A stretch of 64,000 nt of DNA from JALZMG01 sp963844175 (GCA_963844175.1 CAWJNE010000021.1:496001-560000); one strand, 5' to 3'. Numbered from the stretch's first letter, positions 1-8,741 are shown. Program-made: numbers and translations. The notes: generated by a model not told the origin, from the letters alone.

Positions 1-230
1 ACGTCTCCGGATCCGCTGATCCGTCGAACCTGGAACTCGACTGCGGCCGGGTACTGAGAGCGCCATTCACGAAAGTTGGCGACGCCCTCGAAGCGCTCAC
101 CTGACTGGGGGAACTCCAGGACGGCGTCGTCGTGGTAGAGCGCATGTGCATCGATCGAGCTGTGGCCGGCCAGCTCGACCTGCCGCTCGATCGCAGCTCG
201 GCGACGGTCGTCATCGGTGTCTGTGGCCAC
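1..230 (-). CDS. NTF2-like/SnoaL-like protein, partial at window edge
   Basis: An open minus-strand frame of 76 codons runs off the left edge. It reads like a compact NTF2/SnoaL-fold protein: a charged N-terminal helix, then LYHDDAVLEFPQSGERFEG and a following FREWRSQYPA segment, which is the usual start of this family. The fold serves as isomerase, hydrolase or plain ligand-binding protein, so no substrate can be named. The only plausible start I see is GTG at 230; there is no clear ribosome-binding site. The family assignment is by recognition of the motif; the C-terminal half lies outside the window. Confidence 0.6.
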   Translation of the reverse strand, partial: MATDTDDDRRRAAIERQVELAGHSSIDAHALYHDDAVLEFPQSGERFEGVANFREWRSQYPAAVEFQVRRISGSGD

Positions 231-419
231 GAGACCATCGTGGTCGCCCGCATTGCACCGCGCTTGGAGACCATCTGGAGAGGGCATGGAGCCGTGCCGC
301 GAGCGGCTGGCTGGGAGGCGCATGCGACGTGTGCGCATCGAGCGCCGCGCCCGGGCTCCCGTAGCATCGGCCCTCGCAGCTCGGGCGTGTCGAGCGGCCG
401 CGCAGACGAGGAGGATCGG

Positions 420-1004
420 ATGACCGACCAGCTGGGCAGCGTCGTCATCGTTGGGGGCGGCCCGGCGGGCGCCAGCGCCGCCACGTTCACCGCCCGCGCC
501 GGGCTGACCACGGTGGTGGTCGACGCCGACAAGGGGATGACCCGGCGAGCGTGGGTCGAGAACCACCTCGGGTTTCCCAACGGCACCACTGGACCTGATC
601 TGGTCGACGGGGGACGTGCCCAGGCCGAGCGTGCTGGGGCCACGTGGATGGAGGGAACGGCCGACGCGATCGAGCGGACAGCTGGCGGGTTCTCTGTTCG
701 TACCGCCGACGGTCAAGCGCTCGACTCGACGAGCATCATCCTTGCCACCGGCAAGAGCGTCGATCTCGCCGAGGCGGCCGGTGTGACGACGGCGGCCGGG
801 ACGGAGCCGTACATCAAATCGATCATCGTGGTCGACGCCGATGGGCGGACGTCCGTGCCAGGGATCTGGGCGGCCGGCACGGCGGCCGGGGTGAGCGTGC
901 ACACGATCATCACGGCCGGTGACGGTGCCCGCGTCGCGATCAACCTGATCAGCGAGGTCCGCGGCGAGCGTCACATCGACCACGACGTCCTGCCCACGAG
1001 CTGA
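420..1004 (+). CDS. Short FAD-dependent oxidoreductase (thioredoxin reductase-like)
   Basis: This 194-aa protein has an N-terminal Rossmann dinucleotide motif, VVIVGGGPAGASAA, at about residues 8-21. Its C-terminal half ends with the FAD-binding pattern GIWAAGTAAG...GDGARVAINL typical of thioredoxin-reductase-like flavoproteins. True thioredoxin reductases are about 310 aa, with an inserted NADPH domain and a CxxC pair. Both are absent here, so this is a compact single-nucleotide-binding relative of unknown substrate, presumably cytosolic. ATG at 420 is chosen because GAGGAGG lies just upstream (about 409-415) and homology begins there; an in-frame extension to 132 looks non-coding. The gene stands alone between a minus-strand NTF2-like gene and a convergent protease. 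Confidence 0.8.
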   Translation: MTDQLGSVVIVGGGPAGASAATFTARAGLTTVVVDADKGMTRRAWVENHLGFPNGTTGPDLVDGGRAQAERAGATWMEGTADAIERTAGGFSVRTADGQALDSTSIILATGKSVDLAEAAGVTTAAGTEPYIKSIIVVDADGRTSVPGIWAAGTAAGVSVHTIITAGDGARVAINLISEVRGERHIDHDVLPTS

Positions 1005-1088
1005 CGCGCGAGGTCACACCAGCAGCGCCTCCCGGTGACCCGCCAGGGGCGCCGGCTTCCTCGATGCGCTCTGCGCCGAGCGACCGCC

Positions 1089-1976
1089 CTACAGGTACTG
1101 CTCGAGGAAGTCGTAGCTGCTCTCGGTGTCGACCCGCCACGAGTAGTCCGCGCCGTGACACGTCGCGCTCGGCCCGAACGACACCACTGCGAGCACCAGG
1201 TTGGTGTTGTTGATGAACACCGGTCCGCCGGAGTCGCCGAAGCACGAACCGCCCTTGCCGCCGACGGCGCTCGGGTTGTTCAAGGTGTGCAGGTTGCCGC
1301 TCGCGGCGTTCTTGCCGGTGACCTCGACGATCCGGGAGGTCGACTTGTATCGGGTCTCGACGTCCTGGGGGTGTGGCTGCACGGACTGGATCCCGTAGCC
1401 GACCGTCTCGACGAGCGCGTTGTTGCGGTTCCGACCCGTCTCGCCGGCCAACTGCTCGACCGCTCCGAGGTCGGCCAGCTCGCCGTAGCTGTCGAGGTCA
1501 AGGTCTTCATGGAGCTCCACGACACCGACGTCATAGGTCACCGGGAAGCCCGAGAAGTCGTCATAGTCCGGGTGCGGGATGGCCGTCCCCTGGATGTAGC
1601 CGTTGGCCTCCAACCACGCCCGGCGAGCGATGTACAGGGCTTCCTCCGTGGGGTAGTCGGCCCTCGCCGGCCAGCCGGCGAGCACCTCGTCACCGTCGAA
1701 CGTGACCCACACGTCGGTCCCCCGGTGGTCCCGGGCCGGCTCGCCGTCGATGCCGATGCCCCACGTGCAGTGTCCAGCGGTCAGGAAGGTGTCCTCGTCG
1801 AGCTGGGTCCCGGTGCAACTGAACCAACCCGGCTCGTTCGGATCGAAGTAGATCATGAAGCCGACGTAGGGGTGCTCACCTGCGTCGGGTTCGCCGTAGG
1901 TGATCGCTCCGGCGGGGATCGCCGTCGCGGCCAACAGCCCCACTGCTGCGATCGTTACCAGTGCCAGTCGTTTCAT
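1089..1976 (-). CDS. Secreted trypsin-like serine protease (S1 family)
   Basis: A 295-aa exported protease. Residues 1-24 form a signal peptide: MKR, a hydrophobic core, and AGA as likely cleavage site. The catalytic triad is visible as His69 in LTAGHC, Asp149 in TYDVGVVEL and Ser249 in CFGDSGGPV, in the order expected of chymotrypsin-fold proteases. ATG at 1976 is preferred over an upstream in-frame ATG at 2012 because it starts a clean signal peptide and has GAGAGGA 8 nt upstream. It probably acts outside the membrane on protein substrates; specificity cannot be read from the sequence. It lies convergent to the FAD oxidoreductase and downstream of the SNF2 pair on the same strand. Confidence 0.88.
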   Translation of the reverse strand: MKRLALVTIAAVGLLAATAIPAGAITYGEPDAGEHPYVGFMIYFDPNEPGWFSCTGTQLDEDTFLTAGHCTWGIGIDGEPARDHRGTDVWVTFDGDEVLAGWPARADYPTEEALYIARRAWLEANGYIQGTAIPHPDYDDFSGFPVTYDVGVVELHEDLDLDSYGELADLGAVEQLAGETGRNRNNALVETVGYGIQSVQPHPQDVETRYKSTSRIVEVTGKNAASGNLHTLNNPSAVGGKGGSCFGDSGGPVFINNTNLVLAVVSFGPSATCHGADYSWRVDTESSYDFLEQYL

Positions 1977-2051
1977 CGGCTGATCCTCTCGACCCATGCG
2001 ACGGACGTTCAAAGTGTCGGCTGCGCAACGTACTCCAGGGGCCGCACACCG

Positions 2052-2369
2052 TCACCCGTCGCTCCCGGCGCTCGTTGGTGCGGACGTCCTGTCGTCGGGA
2101 GGCGCCGCCGGCAGCTCGGCGCTGAGGGCGAGTGCGGTTGCGACCGAGGCTGCGCGTACGACCACTGCGGCGAAGTAGCTCGCAAGGGGGCCGCCTCCGG
2201 CGAGTGGGGGGTCGCCGAGCGACTGCAGCAGGGCGGCCGGGTTGTCCGGGGGCGGCAGCAGCTCGACATCGGGCAGCGGCGCAGGTACCAGCCAGGGGTC
2301 GACGGGTTTCGTCGGTCGGCGCGCCGTCGTGCGACGCGCGGGTTGACGCTTCCTGCCCGGTTGGTTCAC
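2052..2369 (-). CDS. Small Pro/Ala-rich protein coupled to the SNF2 helicase
   Basis: A 105-aa protein whose GTG start overlaps the stop of the SNF2 helicase as GTGA, so translational coupling is likely. The N-terminus is basic (RKRQPARRTTARRP), followed by a proline-rich part (DPWLVPAPLPD) and an Ala/Val-rich C-terminus. In many actinobacteria the SNF2 gene of this type is followed by a SWIM zinc-finger protein, and the segment PAALLQSLGDPPLAGGG resembles the tail of such proteins. The SWIM domain itself is missing. I infer either a truncated SWIM partner or a small accessory subunit; function is unknown. Confidence 0.55.
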   Translation of the reverse strand: MNQPGRKRQPARRTTARRPTKPVDPWLVPAPLPDVELLPPPDNPAALLQSLGDPPLAGGGPLASYFAAVVVRAASVATALALSAELPAAPPDDRTSAPTSAGSDG

Positions 2370-5300
2370 GACCAATCCTCCGTGAGCAGTTCGTCAGGCT
2401 GCAGTCCGAGGGCGTGGCGGAGCTGATCGATGTCGAGGTCGGCGATCGAGCTCGACCGGGGCAGGACGAGTTGGGCGATGTGGCGCTTGCCGGCAACGAC
2501 CTCCTCGACGCGCTCGTCGATGGTGCCGGGGCAGACGAGGCGGTGCGAGATGACGGTGCGCTGCTGTCCGATCCGCCAGGCACGGTCGCGGGCCTGATCT
2601 TCGACGGCAGGGTTCCACCAGCGGTCGTACAGCACGACGTGGTTGGCGGCGGTGAGGTTCAGCCCGGTCCCGCCGGCCTTCAACGAGAGCACCAGCGCGC
2701 CGGGTCCGGAGCCCTGTTGGAACTCGGTGACGATTCGGTCGCGAGCGCCACGCGCCAGGCTTCCGTCGTAGCAGGCGATGGGTGTCCCGGTGAGCTCGGT
2801 GAGGTGGCCAGCGAGGCGGCGCCCCCACGTGGCGAAGTGCGTGAACACCAGGACTCGCTCGCCCGCGGCGAACACCGCCTCGACGATCTCCTCGAGCCGG
2901 GCGAGCTTGCCGGAGCGCCGGGCGAGGGGTTGACCATCATCGCGGTACGCGGCGGGGTGGTTGCAGATCTGCTTGAGCGCGGTGATCGCCGCCAGGATGG
3001 CTCCCTTCTTCTGCTCGCCGCGGCCGTCGACATCGGCCACCTCGGCGACGAGCTCGTCGAGTACGGCCTGGTACAGCCCGATCTGTTCAGCCGTCATCGT
3101 GCAGTGATCGAGCTCGTCGATCTTGTCCGGGAGCTCGGCGGCGACCTCCGGCTCTTGCTTGGTGCGTCGGAACACGAGGAGCCCGTTCAGTGCTCGCAGC
3201 GCGCTCTCGGCGTCGCCGGCCAACTGGGCGATGAACGCCGGACGGGTGCCGACGAGGCCGGGATTGGTGAAGTCCAAGATCGCCCACAGGTCGCCGAGGC
3301 CGTTCTCGATCGGGGTGCCGGTGAGGGCGAGTCGCATTCGCGACGGGATGCGCCGTAGCTGCTGGGCCGTCTCGCTCGCCGGGTTCTTGATCGCCTGTGC
3401 TTCGTCCAGCACACAGGTGGCCCAGCGCGTCGCAGCGAGCGCGTCGATGTCTCGGACGGCGGTGGCGTACGTGGTGATGAGGACATCGGCCGCAGCGATC
3501 TCCGCCTCCAGTGCAGCAGCGGTGGCTCGTGACGTCCCGTGGTGGATGACGACGCGCAGTTCGGGGACGAAGCGCGCTGCCTCGGCCGCCCAGTTGCCGA
3601 CGACGGCCGCTGGAGCGATCACGAGCGCTGGTCCTGACGCCGCGGCACCGGCCAGGTGGGCGAGCACCGTCGGGGTCTTTCCGAGACCCATGTCGAGGGC
3701 GAGGCACCCACCGAGGTCGGCGCGCTCGAGGAACCCGATCCACGCCAGCGCCTCGGCCTGATAGGTCCGCAACTCGCCGGTGAACCCCGCCGGTCGCGTG
3801 ACCGGCGACGTCGACAAGTCGGTCGCCAGCTCCAGGATGTCGGTCGCCCAGCTGTGGCCCCTGACGTCGACGCGGAACGGGGCGCCGTCGAGGCCGAGGC
3901 TGTGCCGGAGGATCTCGGCGCCGGTGAGCTGACGGTCCTCGGCGCGCTCGGCGAGCGCGGCGGCGGCCTGCTCGAGGTCGAGTCGATCGACCTCGACCCA
4001 GCCGTGCCGCGACTGGACCAGGGGGCGCGCCTGCTTGGCGAGCCGGGCGACGTCGGCCGCCGAGAGCTCGACGTCGTCGAACAGCACGGACCAGGCGACA
4101 TTGCTGAGCTGGTTGGCGCCGACCACCGTGTCCGACGACTCGGCGAAGAGCCCGAGCATCGGTGTGGCCTTGCGGCGCGACATCCTCGGCACGCGCACGT
4201 CGAATCCGATGGTGGCGAGCGTGGGACCGGTCGTCGTCATCAGCTCCCAGGCCTCGTCCTGGGTCAGGGCCAACTGGCCGCGCCGAGTCCCGGTCGACCG
4301 GCCGATGGACGGGAACGCCCGACCCAGCCGCTCCCACTCGGCGGTGAGCGTGCGGCCGCCGCGCTCCCGCCGCAGGGCCCCGTCGATCGGGACCGGCTCG
4401 CTGCCGCCCATCGCCACCAGGACCGAGACCAGCCACACGCCGGCCTCGCCGGGGGCATCGAGCTGCACAATGAGGTTGGGGCGCGACACGGACGTGACGC
4501 CGCGCGTCCAGCGGTCGAGGGCCTGGGACACGTCGTCGATGAGCCGTTTCGGGCCGTGGAACGGGGAGCCGTCCATGCCGGCGATGACTGCATCCTGCAG
4601 GTCACGCGGCGACCGCACCGACGGCGGGGCCGCCGGAAGGTCCAGTCGTTCGACGCCCTCGGCGACGATCGCCTCGACCACCGCCGTGAGGACGGCGACG
4701 GTCGTCGCCCGCCCATTGTCAGGGTCGATGGCGGCGACGGGTCCCGGCATGGCGGCCGCCAGCGCTGTGATGGTCGGGCTGTCCACCAGGGCCGGCCGCC
4801 ACCGCACCTCGGCCGTGACCTGCGATTCGCGTTGTCGAGGGCGGGCGCGCACGGTTGGCACGATCGTCCCCGATGCCGTGAGGCGAACACCCTCGAAGGC
4901 CACTCGCCCGAGCCAGCGCAAGCTGGCGCCGACGTCGTCCGCGCGGTGACCGGCGGCGATCGACACGAGCCATCCGAGCGCATCTGCCAACCCGATGGCA
5001 TGGCTGTCGGCCGTCGCCCCGCCAGGGAGGGGAACGCCCGGATGCGCCTGCCAACCCACCGGTGCGGCGCCGACCGCCTCGAGCCGAGCCGACACCTCGT
5101 CGTGCGACTCCGCCGCACGGCCCGGGCCGCCGGCCCAGACGACGATGCTGCCGGCCGACCAGGACCCCTGCAGCTCGACCTCGCCCGGCACCGCTTCACG
5201 AGCAGCGTCGGGACCGTCGGACTCATGCTGCGGCGACGTCGGTCGCCGGAGCCGAGCGGCGACGTCGCGGACGCTCTGCAACGTCTCGGTGAGATCGGCG

Positions 5301-5506
5301 ACCACCTGATCACGCTCATCGCCGGTCAGCGATCGCACGGAGCCGAGATCATCCTCCGTCTCCCGGATCAGCGCGTCGATCACAGCGAGCGACGTCTGCT
5401 CGTCCGCGCGCAGGAGGTCCAGGTCGTCCTCGGAGCCACGACCGTCAGCGACCCTCCAGATCACCGATTCCAGATCGGGACCGTCAAGCGTCAATGGCGT
5501 GCTCAC
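2366..5506 (-). CDS. SNF2/HepA-family DNA helicase-like ATPase
   Basis: A 1046-aa Swi2/Snf2 ATPase. The N-terminal half (to about residue 570) matches the bacterial SNF2-associated region seen in DUF3670-type proteins. The C-terminal half carries the motor: Walker A MGLGKT, Walker B VLDEAQAIKNP (DEAQ box), motif III LTGTPIEN, motif V ALVLSLKAGGTGLNLT and motif VI QARDRAWRIGQ. Such proteins translocate on duplex DNA or remodel nucleoprotein complexes without strand separation; the target is unknown. The GTG start at 5506 has no clear ribosome-binding site. A small coupled gene follows directly. Confidence 0.9.
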   Translation of the reverse strand: MSTPLTLDGPDLESVIWRVADGRGSEDDLDLLRADEQTSLAVIDALIRETEDDLGSVRSLTGDERDQVVADLTETLQSVRDVAARLRRPTSPQHESDGPDAAREAVPGEVELQGSWSAGSIVVWAGGPGRAAESHDEVSARLEAVGAAPVGWQAHPGVPLPGGATADSHAIGLADALGWLVSIAAGHRADDVGASLRWLGRVAFEGVRLTASGTIVPTVRARPRQRESQVTAEVRWRPALVDSPTITALAAAMPGPVAAIDPDNGRATTVAVLTAVVEAIVAEGVERLDLPAAPPSVRSPRDLQDAVIAGMDGSPFHGPKRLIDDVSQALDRWTRGVTSVSRPNLIVQLDAPGEAGVWLVSVLVAMGGSEPVPIDGALRRERGGRTLTAEWERLGRAFPSIGRSTGTRRGQLALTQDEAWELMTTTGPTLATIGFDVRVPRMSRRKATPMLGLFAESSDTVVGANQLSNVAWSVLFDDVELSAADVARLAKQARPLVQSRHGWVEVDRLDLEQAAAALAERAEDRQLTGAEILRHSLGLDGAPFRVDVRGHSWATDILELATDLSTSPVTRPAGFTGELRTYQAEALAWIGFLERADLGGCLALDMGLGKTPTVLAHLAGAAASGPALVIAPAAVVGNWAAEAARFVPELRVVIHHGTSRATAAALEAEIAAADVLITTYATAVRDIDALAATRWATCVLDEAQAIKNPASETAQQLRRIPSRMRLALTGTPIENGLGDLWAILDFTNPGLVGTRPAFIAQLAGDAESALRALNGLLVFRRTKQEPEVAAELPDKIDELDHCTMTAEQIGLYQAVLDELVAEVADVDGRGEQKKGAILAAITALKQICNHPAAYRDDGQPLARRSGKLARLEEIVEAVFAAGERVLVFTHFATWGRRLAGHLTELTGTPIACYDGSLARGARDRIVTEFQQGSGPGALVLSLKAGGTGLNLTAANHVVLYDRWWNPAVEDQARDRAWRIGQQRTVISHRLVCPGTIDERVEEVVAGKRHIAQLVLPRSSSIADLDIDQLRHALGLQPDELLTEDWS

Positions 5507-5694
5507 GTCATCGTGGGGACAACTGCGGCCGGCATCGCCCCCGCCCCACGCAGTTCCTGACCCACCAACCTCACGACGACGCCAACCCTACGAGCTGACC
5601 GCGACAACACCGCCTGAACATCCCCGATCGCCGCGCCAGTCATCGGACAGCGATCGCACCGCCGTGCGGAGGGCCGGCAGGGTTGAATGGACGG

Positions 5695-6060
5695 ATGAGC
5701 GCCGGCCACACCGTCACGATCACGCCGACCGACTTGCTCGTCGAGGTGCGCCTCGGCACCGAGGTGTTGGCGAAGAGCAGCCGGGCTTTGCGACTCGAGG
5801 AGACCGGCCTGCCCCCACGCTTCTACCTCCCGAAGGATGACGTCCGCATGGACCTGCTGCGACCGACGACGTTCGAGACGACGTGCCCCTTCAAGGGAGG
5901 TGCCTCGTACTGGTCAGCGACCGTGGACGGCGACACGCACGACGGCATCGTGTGGGCGTACGAGACGCCCATCGAGGCTGCCGCCGACATCGCCGGCTAC
6001 CTCTCCTTCTACCCGCACCGCGCCGAGGTGTCCGTCGACGGCGAACGGCTCGCCGGCTGA
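5695..6060 (+). CDS. DUF427 domain protein
   Basis: A 121-aa single-domain protein of the DUF427 family, recognised by YLPKDDVRMDLL, the TTCPFKGGASYWS segment and the ending YLSFYPHRAEVSVDGE. DUF427 proteins adopt a small beta-rich fold and have no settled biochemical role. ATG at 5695 is chosen over an in-frame TTG at 5683 because GGACGG precedes it only weakly but family homology begins here. It is divergent from the SNF2 helicase across 188 bp in which I see no other gene or strong signal. Confidence 0.85.
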   Translation: MSAGHTVTITPTDLLVEVRLGTEVLAKSSRALRLEETGLPPRFYLPKDDVRMDLLRPTTFETTCPFKGGASYWSATVDGDTHDGIVWAYETPIEAAADIAGYLSFYPHRAEVSVDGERLAG

Positions 6061-6104
6061 CCGAACGACGTCAGCAGGTGGGCGGTGGGCGCGCCGCTGA
6101 TCGT

Positions 6105-6240
6105 TCAGATCAGGGTGCGATGGCGGACGTACACGACACCGTTGCCGAAGCGGCGCTCGTCGAGCAGCTCGAGAGCGGTGCGCAGGTCGCTGGGGAGCGA
6201 TGGCTTGCCTCGACCGACGACGACCGGGCGGATGACCTGG
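6105..6240 (-). pseudogene. C-terminal remnant of a dihydrofolate-reductase/RibD-like protein
   Basis: On the minus strand the last 45 or so codons before a stop read VVVGRGKPSLP...LELLDERRFGNGVVYVRHR. This is the characteristic ending of DHFR/RibD C-terminal family reductases, which normally span about 190 aa. Nothing upstream in the frame resembles the rest of the domain, and the region is overlapped by the 5' end of the following plus-strand gene. I therefore call it a decayed fragment, left by deletion or by insertion of the adjacent surface-protein gene. No product is expected. Confidence 0.6.
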
Positions 6241-6340
6241 CACGTCCTGCGGGCCGTGGTATGGCCGAGCGACCCAGCAGATTTCAGCGTCGCTTCAGCG
6301 CTCCGATGGAACGTCACCGCATGAAGTGGAGGGTCACGGA

Positions 6341-7255
6341 GTGAGGCGCTGGTCAGTGGGAACCGAACACCACGCGAGGTGGTCGCGATGGATCGCCGTC
6401 CTGGCCGTCGCGGTCGGGGTCACCGTCGTCGGGTCACCGACGATGGCGAATGCCCGTGAGGTCTCGCCGTCGGCGGCCCGCGCCGATGTCCCGACGGCGA
6501 CTGGCCTTTCTCCGTCGTCGGGGCCGGTCGCCGGGGGCACGGCAGTCACGTTGACGGGCACCAACTTCGTGCCGGGCAGCACTGACATCGTCGTCGCGTT
6601 CACGTCGGGTGGGCAGGTGAGGATCCCCGCTTCCGACGTCCGTGTCGACTCGACGGGGACGGCGGCGTCGTTCACGACGGTCGCCCATCCGCGTGCTGCG
6701 GGTGGCCAGGCCGGGTTCTTCCCGACGACACCTGCCGGTCGGCCGGCGACGCCGCAGGTCTTCACGTACGTGCCGGCGACACCGCTGCCGCTTCCGACGG
6801 CGACTGGCCTCTCTCCGTCGTCGGGGCCGGTCGCCGGGGGCACGGCAGTCACGTTGACGGGCACCAACTTCGTGCCGGGCAGCACTGACATCGTCGTCGC
6901 GTTCACGTCGGGTGGGCAGGTGAGGATCCCCGCTTCCGACGTCCGTGTCGACTCGACGGGGACGGCGGCGTCGTTCACGACGGTCGCCCATCCGCGTGCT
7001 GCGGGTGGCCAGGCCGGGTTCTTCCCGACGACACCTGCCGGTCGGCCGGCGACGCCGCAGGTCTTCACGTACGTGCCGGGGAACGGTGCGACGCCCTCGT
7101 TCGAGATGCGCCGCCTGCCGGCGACGGGCTCGGCGTCGTCGTTGCTGCTCGTGCTTGCCGTCTCGGCGGTCACCGTCGGTTGGGCGCTCGTCGGTGTGGC
7201 CCGGAAGTCGACGCGCGCGATGCTCTTCAGGACCAGGTCGTCGAACGGGCGCTGA
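6341..7255 (+). CDS. Secreted surface protein with two identical IPT/TIG repeats and LPATG tail
   Basis: A 304-aa protein. It has an N-terminal signal segment (hydrophobic IAVLAVAVGVTVVG), two IPT/TIG immunoglobulin-like domains (pattern LSPSSGPVAGGTAVTLTGTN), and a C-terminal cell-wall sorting signal: LPATG, a hydrophobic stretch and a basic tail. The two domains are identical because the underlying DNA is duplicated. GTG at 6341 is chosen for GGAGG at 6328-6332; a GTG at 6326 is also in frame. Sortase substrates with this layout are anchored to peptidoglycan; no sortase gene is in the window. IPT domains commonly mediate binding, but the ligand is unknown. Confidence 0.8.
   Translation: MRRWSVGTEHHARWSRWIAVLAVAVGVTVVGSPTMANAREVSPSAARADVPTATGLSPSSGPVAGGTAVTLTGTNFVPGSTDIVVAFTSGGQVRIPASDVRVDSTGTAASFTTVAHPRAAGGQAGFFPTTPAGRPATPQVFTYVPATPLPLPTATGLSPSSGPVAGGTAVTLTGTNFVPGSTDIVVAFTSGGQVRIPASDVRVDSTGTAASFTTVAHPRAAGGQAGFFPTTPAGRPATPQVFTYVPGNGATPSFEMRRLPATGSASSLLLVLAVSAVTVGWALVGVARKSTRAMLFRTRSSNGR
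6491..7079 (+). repeat. Tandem 303-bp direct repeat (two 286-bp near-identical copies)
   Basis: Positions 6491-6776 and 6794-7079 are copies offset by exactly 303 bp. The only difference I find is T at 6508 against C at 6811, a synonymous change. Each copy encodes one IPT/TIG domain, so the repeat is in frame (101 codons). Such identity implies very recent duplication or ongoing gene conversion. Confidence 0.92.
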
Positions 7256-7297
7256 CCGTGCTGGGGACGTCGAGGAGGCGGGCGTGGGTCGGACGGA

Positions 7298-7792
7298 TCA
7301 GTTGCCGACGAGTTCGATGATGTCGCCGTAGAGGCGGGCAACTCGGAGCCGGAGCACGACGCGCTGCTCCGCGACCTGCAGGGCGAGGAACGCCGCCTCA
7401 GCAGCAGGGTCCGGTTGCGGGAACATGGCCAGGAGCTCGCGGCCGGTGGCATCGCCCGGCTCGACGGAGGGCGGCGAGACCTCGGCCTGTCCTTCGGCGA
7501 CGACGAACGACCACCGATCAGGACCCTCGACGAACAGGCTGGCCCGCCCGTCAGCGGCGATGTTGCGGGCCTTGACCCGGCCGGCGCGGGTGGTGATCCG
7601 GGCCGTCGCGGTCGCCGGGTCCCAGCGGTAGAGCACCGGCGACTGATGGGGGACGCCGTTGCGACCGACCGTCGCCAGGACCCCCTGCTCGCCGGCTTCG
7701 ACCAGCTGGGTGCGCTCGTCGTCGCCGAGGGCGCGCAGCGGGGGTTGCTGCTCGAAGATCGCAGTGTCCTTGTCGTTCCGGGTCATGGTCAT
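7298..7792 (-). CDS. PPOX-class (pyridoxamine 5'-phosphate oxidase-fold) flavin/F420 protein
   Basis: A 164-aa split-barrel protein. The N-terminal half has GVLATVGRNGVPHQSPVLY, followed by ARITTRAGRVKARNIAADGRAS, the usual pattern of PPOX-class enzymes that bind FMN or F420 and reduce small substrates. The second half (WSFVVAEGQAEV...) completes the barrel. ATG at 7792 has GAGGAG about 8 nt upstream. It is divergent from a TetR-family gene with a palindrome between them, so regulation by that repressor is likely. The cofactor and substrate cannot be told from sequence. Confidence 0.82.
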   Translation of the reverse strand: MTMTRNDKDTAIFEQQPPLRALGDDERTQLVEAGEQGVLATVGRNGVPHQSPVLYRWDPATATARITTRAGRVKARNIAADGRASLFVEGPDRWSFVVAEGQAEVSPPSVEPGDATGRELLAMFPQPDPAAEAAFLALQVAEQRVVLRLRVARLYGDIIELVGN

Positions 7793-7815
7793 GTCCGAGC
7801 CTCCTCGATACGATA

Positions 7816-7830
7816 CGGAGTAGCACTCCG
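7816..7830. promoter_or_regulatory. Palindromic operator between PPOX and TetR genes
   Basis: CGGAGT-AGC-ACTCCG is a perfect 15-bp inverted repeat in the 61-bp space between the divergent PPOX and TetR genes. TetR-family repressors usually bind such sites and autoregulate together with the neighbouring gene; assignment here is by position and symmetry. Confidence 0.6.
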
Positions 7831-7853
7831 AATATTAGGAGGGATCCTCCGCT

Positions 7854-8427
7854 TTGGCAACGTCCGCACCTGATCGCGCTCCCGGCAATCTGCGCGCCGA
7901 TGCCCGGCGCAACCGCGCCCGGTTGCTGGAGGTCGCCCATGCGGCGTTCAGTAGCCGGCGGTGTGACGGCCTCGATGGACGACATCGCCCGGCGCAGCGG
8001 CGTTGGCATCGGCACGTTGTACCGGCACTTTCCTACTCGGGAGGATCTCGTACTGGCGCTCGTCGCCGACGACCTGGAGCGTCTTTCCGTTCGGGCCGAC
8101 GAGCTCAGGACCGCCGGCGCGCCCGACGGAGTCGAGCAATGGCTTGGCGAGCTCGTGCAGCACAACCTGACGTACCGAGGACTGGCCGAGTCGGTGCTTG
8201 TGGCGAGCGGCCAGCCGACACCCCTTGGTGCTGCGTGCGACCGGGTGCACGCCGCTGGCGGGGCGTTGATCCGGTCGGCGCAGTCGGCCGGCACCGTGCG
8301 CACCGACATCGAGCCCACCGCAGCGCTCGACTTGGCGTCGGCGATCGCTTGGGCGACGCAGGCCGATCCGGATGACGCTCGACGAGGCGAGTTGCTGCGC
8401 ATCGCACTGGATGGGTTGCGCGCCTAG
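7854..8427 (+). pseudogene. TetR-family regulator, frameshifted in the DNA-binding domain
   Basis: The N-terminal helix (DARRNRARLLEVAHAAFS) is read from a TTG start at 7854, preceded by AGGAGG. The recognition helix (MDDIARRSGVGIGTLYRHF) and the ligand-binding domain are read one frame over, to a stop at 8427. The switch point lies around 7946-7965, in a G/C-rich run, and removing a single base would restore one continuous TetR protein of about 190 aa. Either the gene is newly broken or the assembly has a one-base error. An intact version would be expected to repress itself and the divergent PPOX gene through the palindrome at 7816-7830. Confidence 0.7.
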
Positions 8428-8540
8428 CGCCACGCACACGATGGACGGCGGCTTCGTCGAACGCCTCGTGCGCTAGCGCGATGGTGTGACAGCGGTCATC
8501 GGCACCCGGTGCTCGAGTACCTGCTGCTCGGTTACCGTCG

Positions 8541-8741
8541 TTGCTGGCCACCGTGCTGTGGGCCATCCCGAAGCACGACGAGCTCGACCGTTCTGGTCAG
8601 TCCTCTGCCACCATCGACAGCCTGCTGGCGGCGAACCTCGTCCGATCGTTCGCTCTCACCGTCGTGGCACTCACGCTGACCTGGGTCGTCGTCAGCATCG
8701 TCACTGACCGGACGTCCCGTCGGGTCTTCCATCGGAGCTGA
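8541..8741 (+). pseudogene. Short membrane-protein fragment
   Basis: A 66-codon frame reading IPKHDELDRSG...LLAANLVRSFALTVVALTL, with one strong transmembrane segment. The pattern of a charged patch, an N-(L/W)-V-R motif and a membrane helix resembles the C-terminal end of small DUF1772-like actinobacterial membrane proteins. The matching N-terminal part is absent upstream, where a stop lies at 8487. I read it as a truncated remnant, but a genuine short membrane protein cannot be excluded. The remainder of 8428-8855 holds nothing else that I can identify. Confidence 0.35.

Noticed and set aside
132..419. N-terminal extension of the FAD oxidoreductase
   Set aside because: Sequence before 420 lacks homology, overlaps the minus-strand NTF2-like start, and a strong ribosome-binding site precedes ATG 420.
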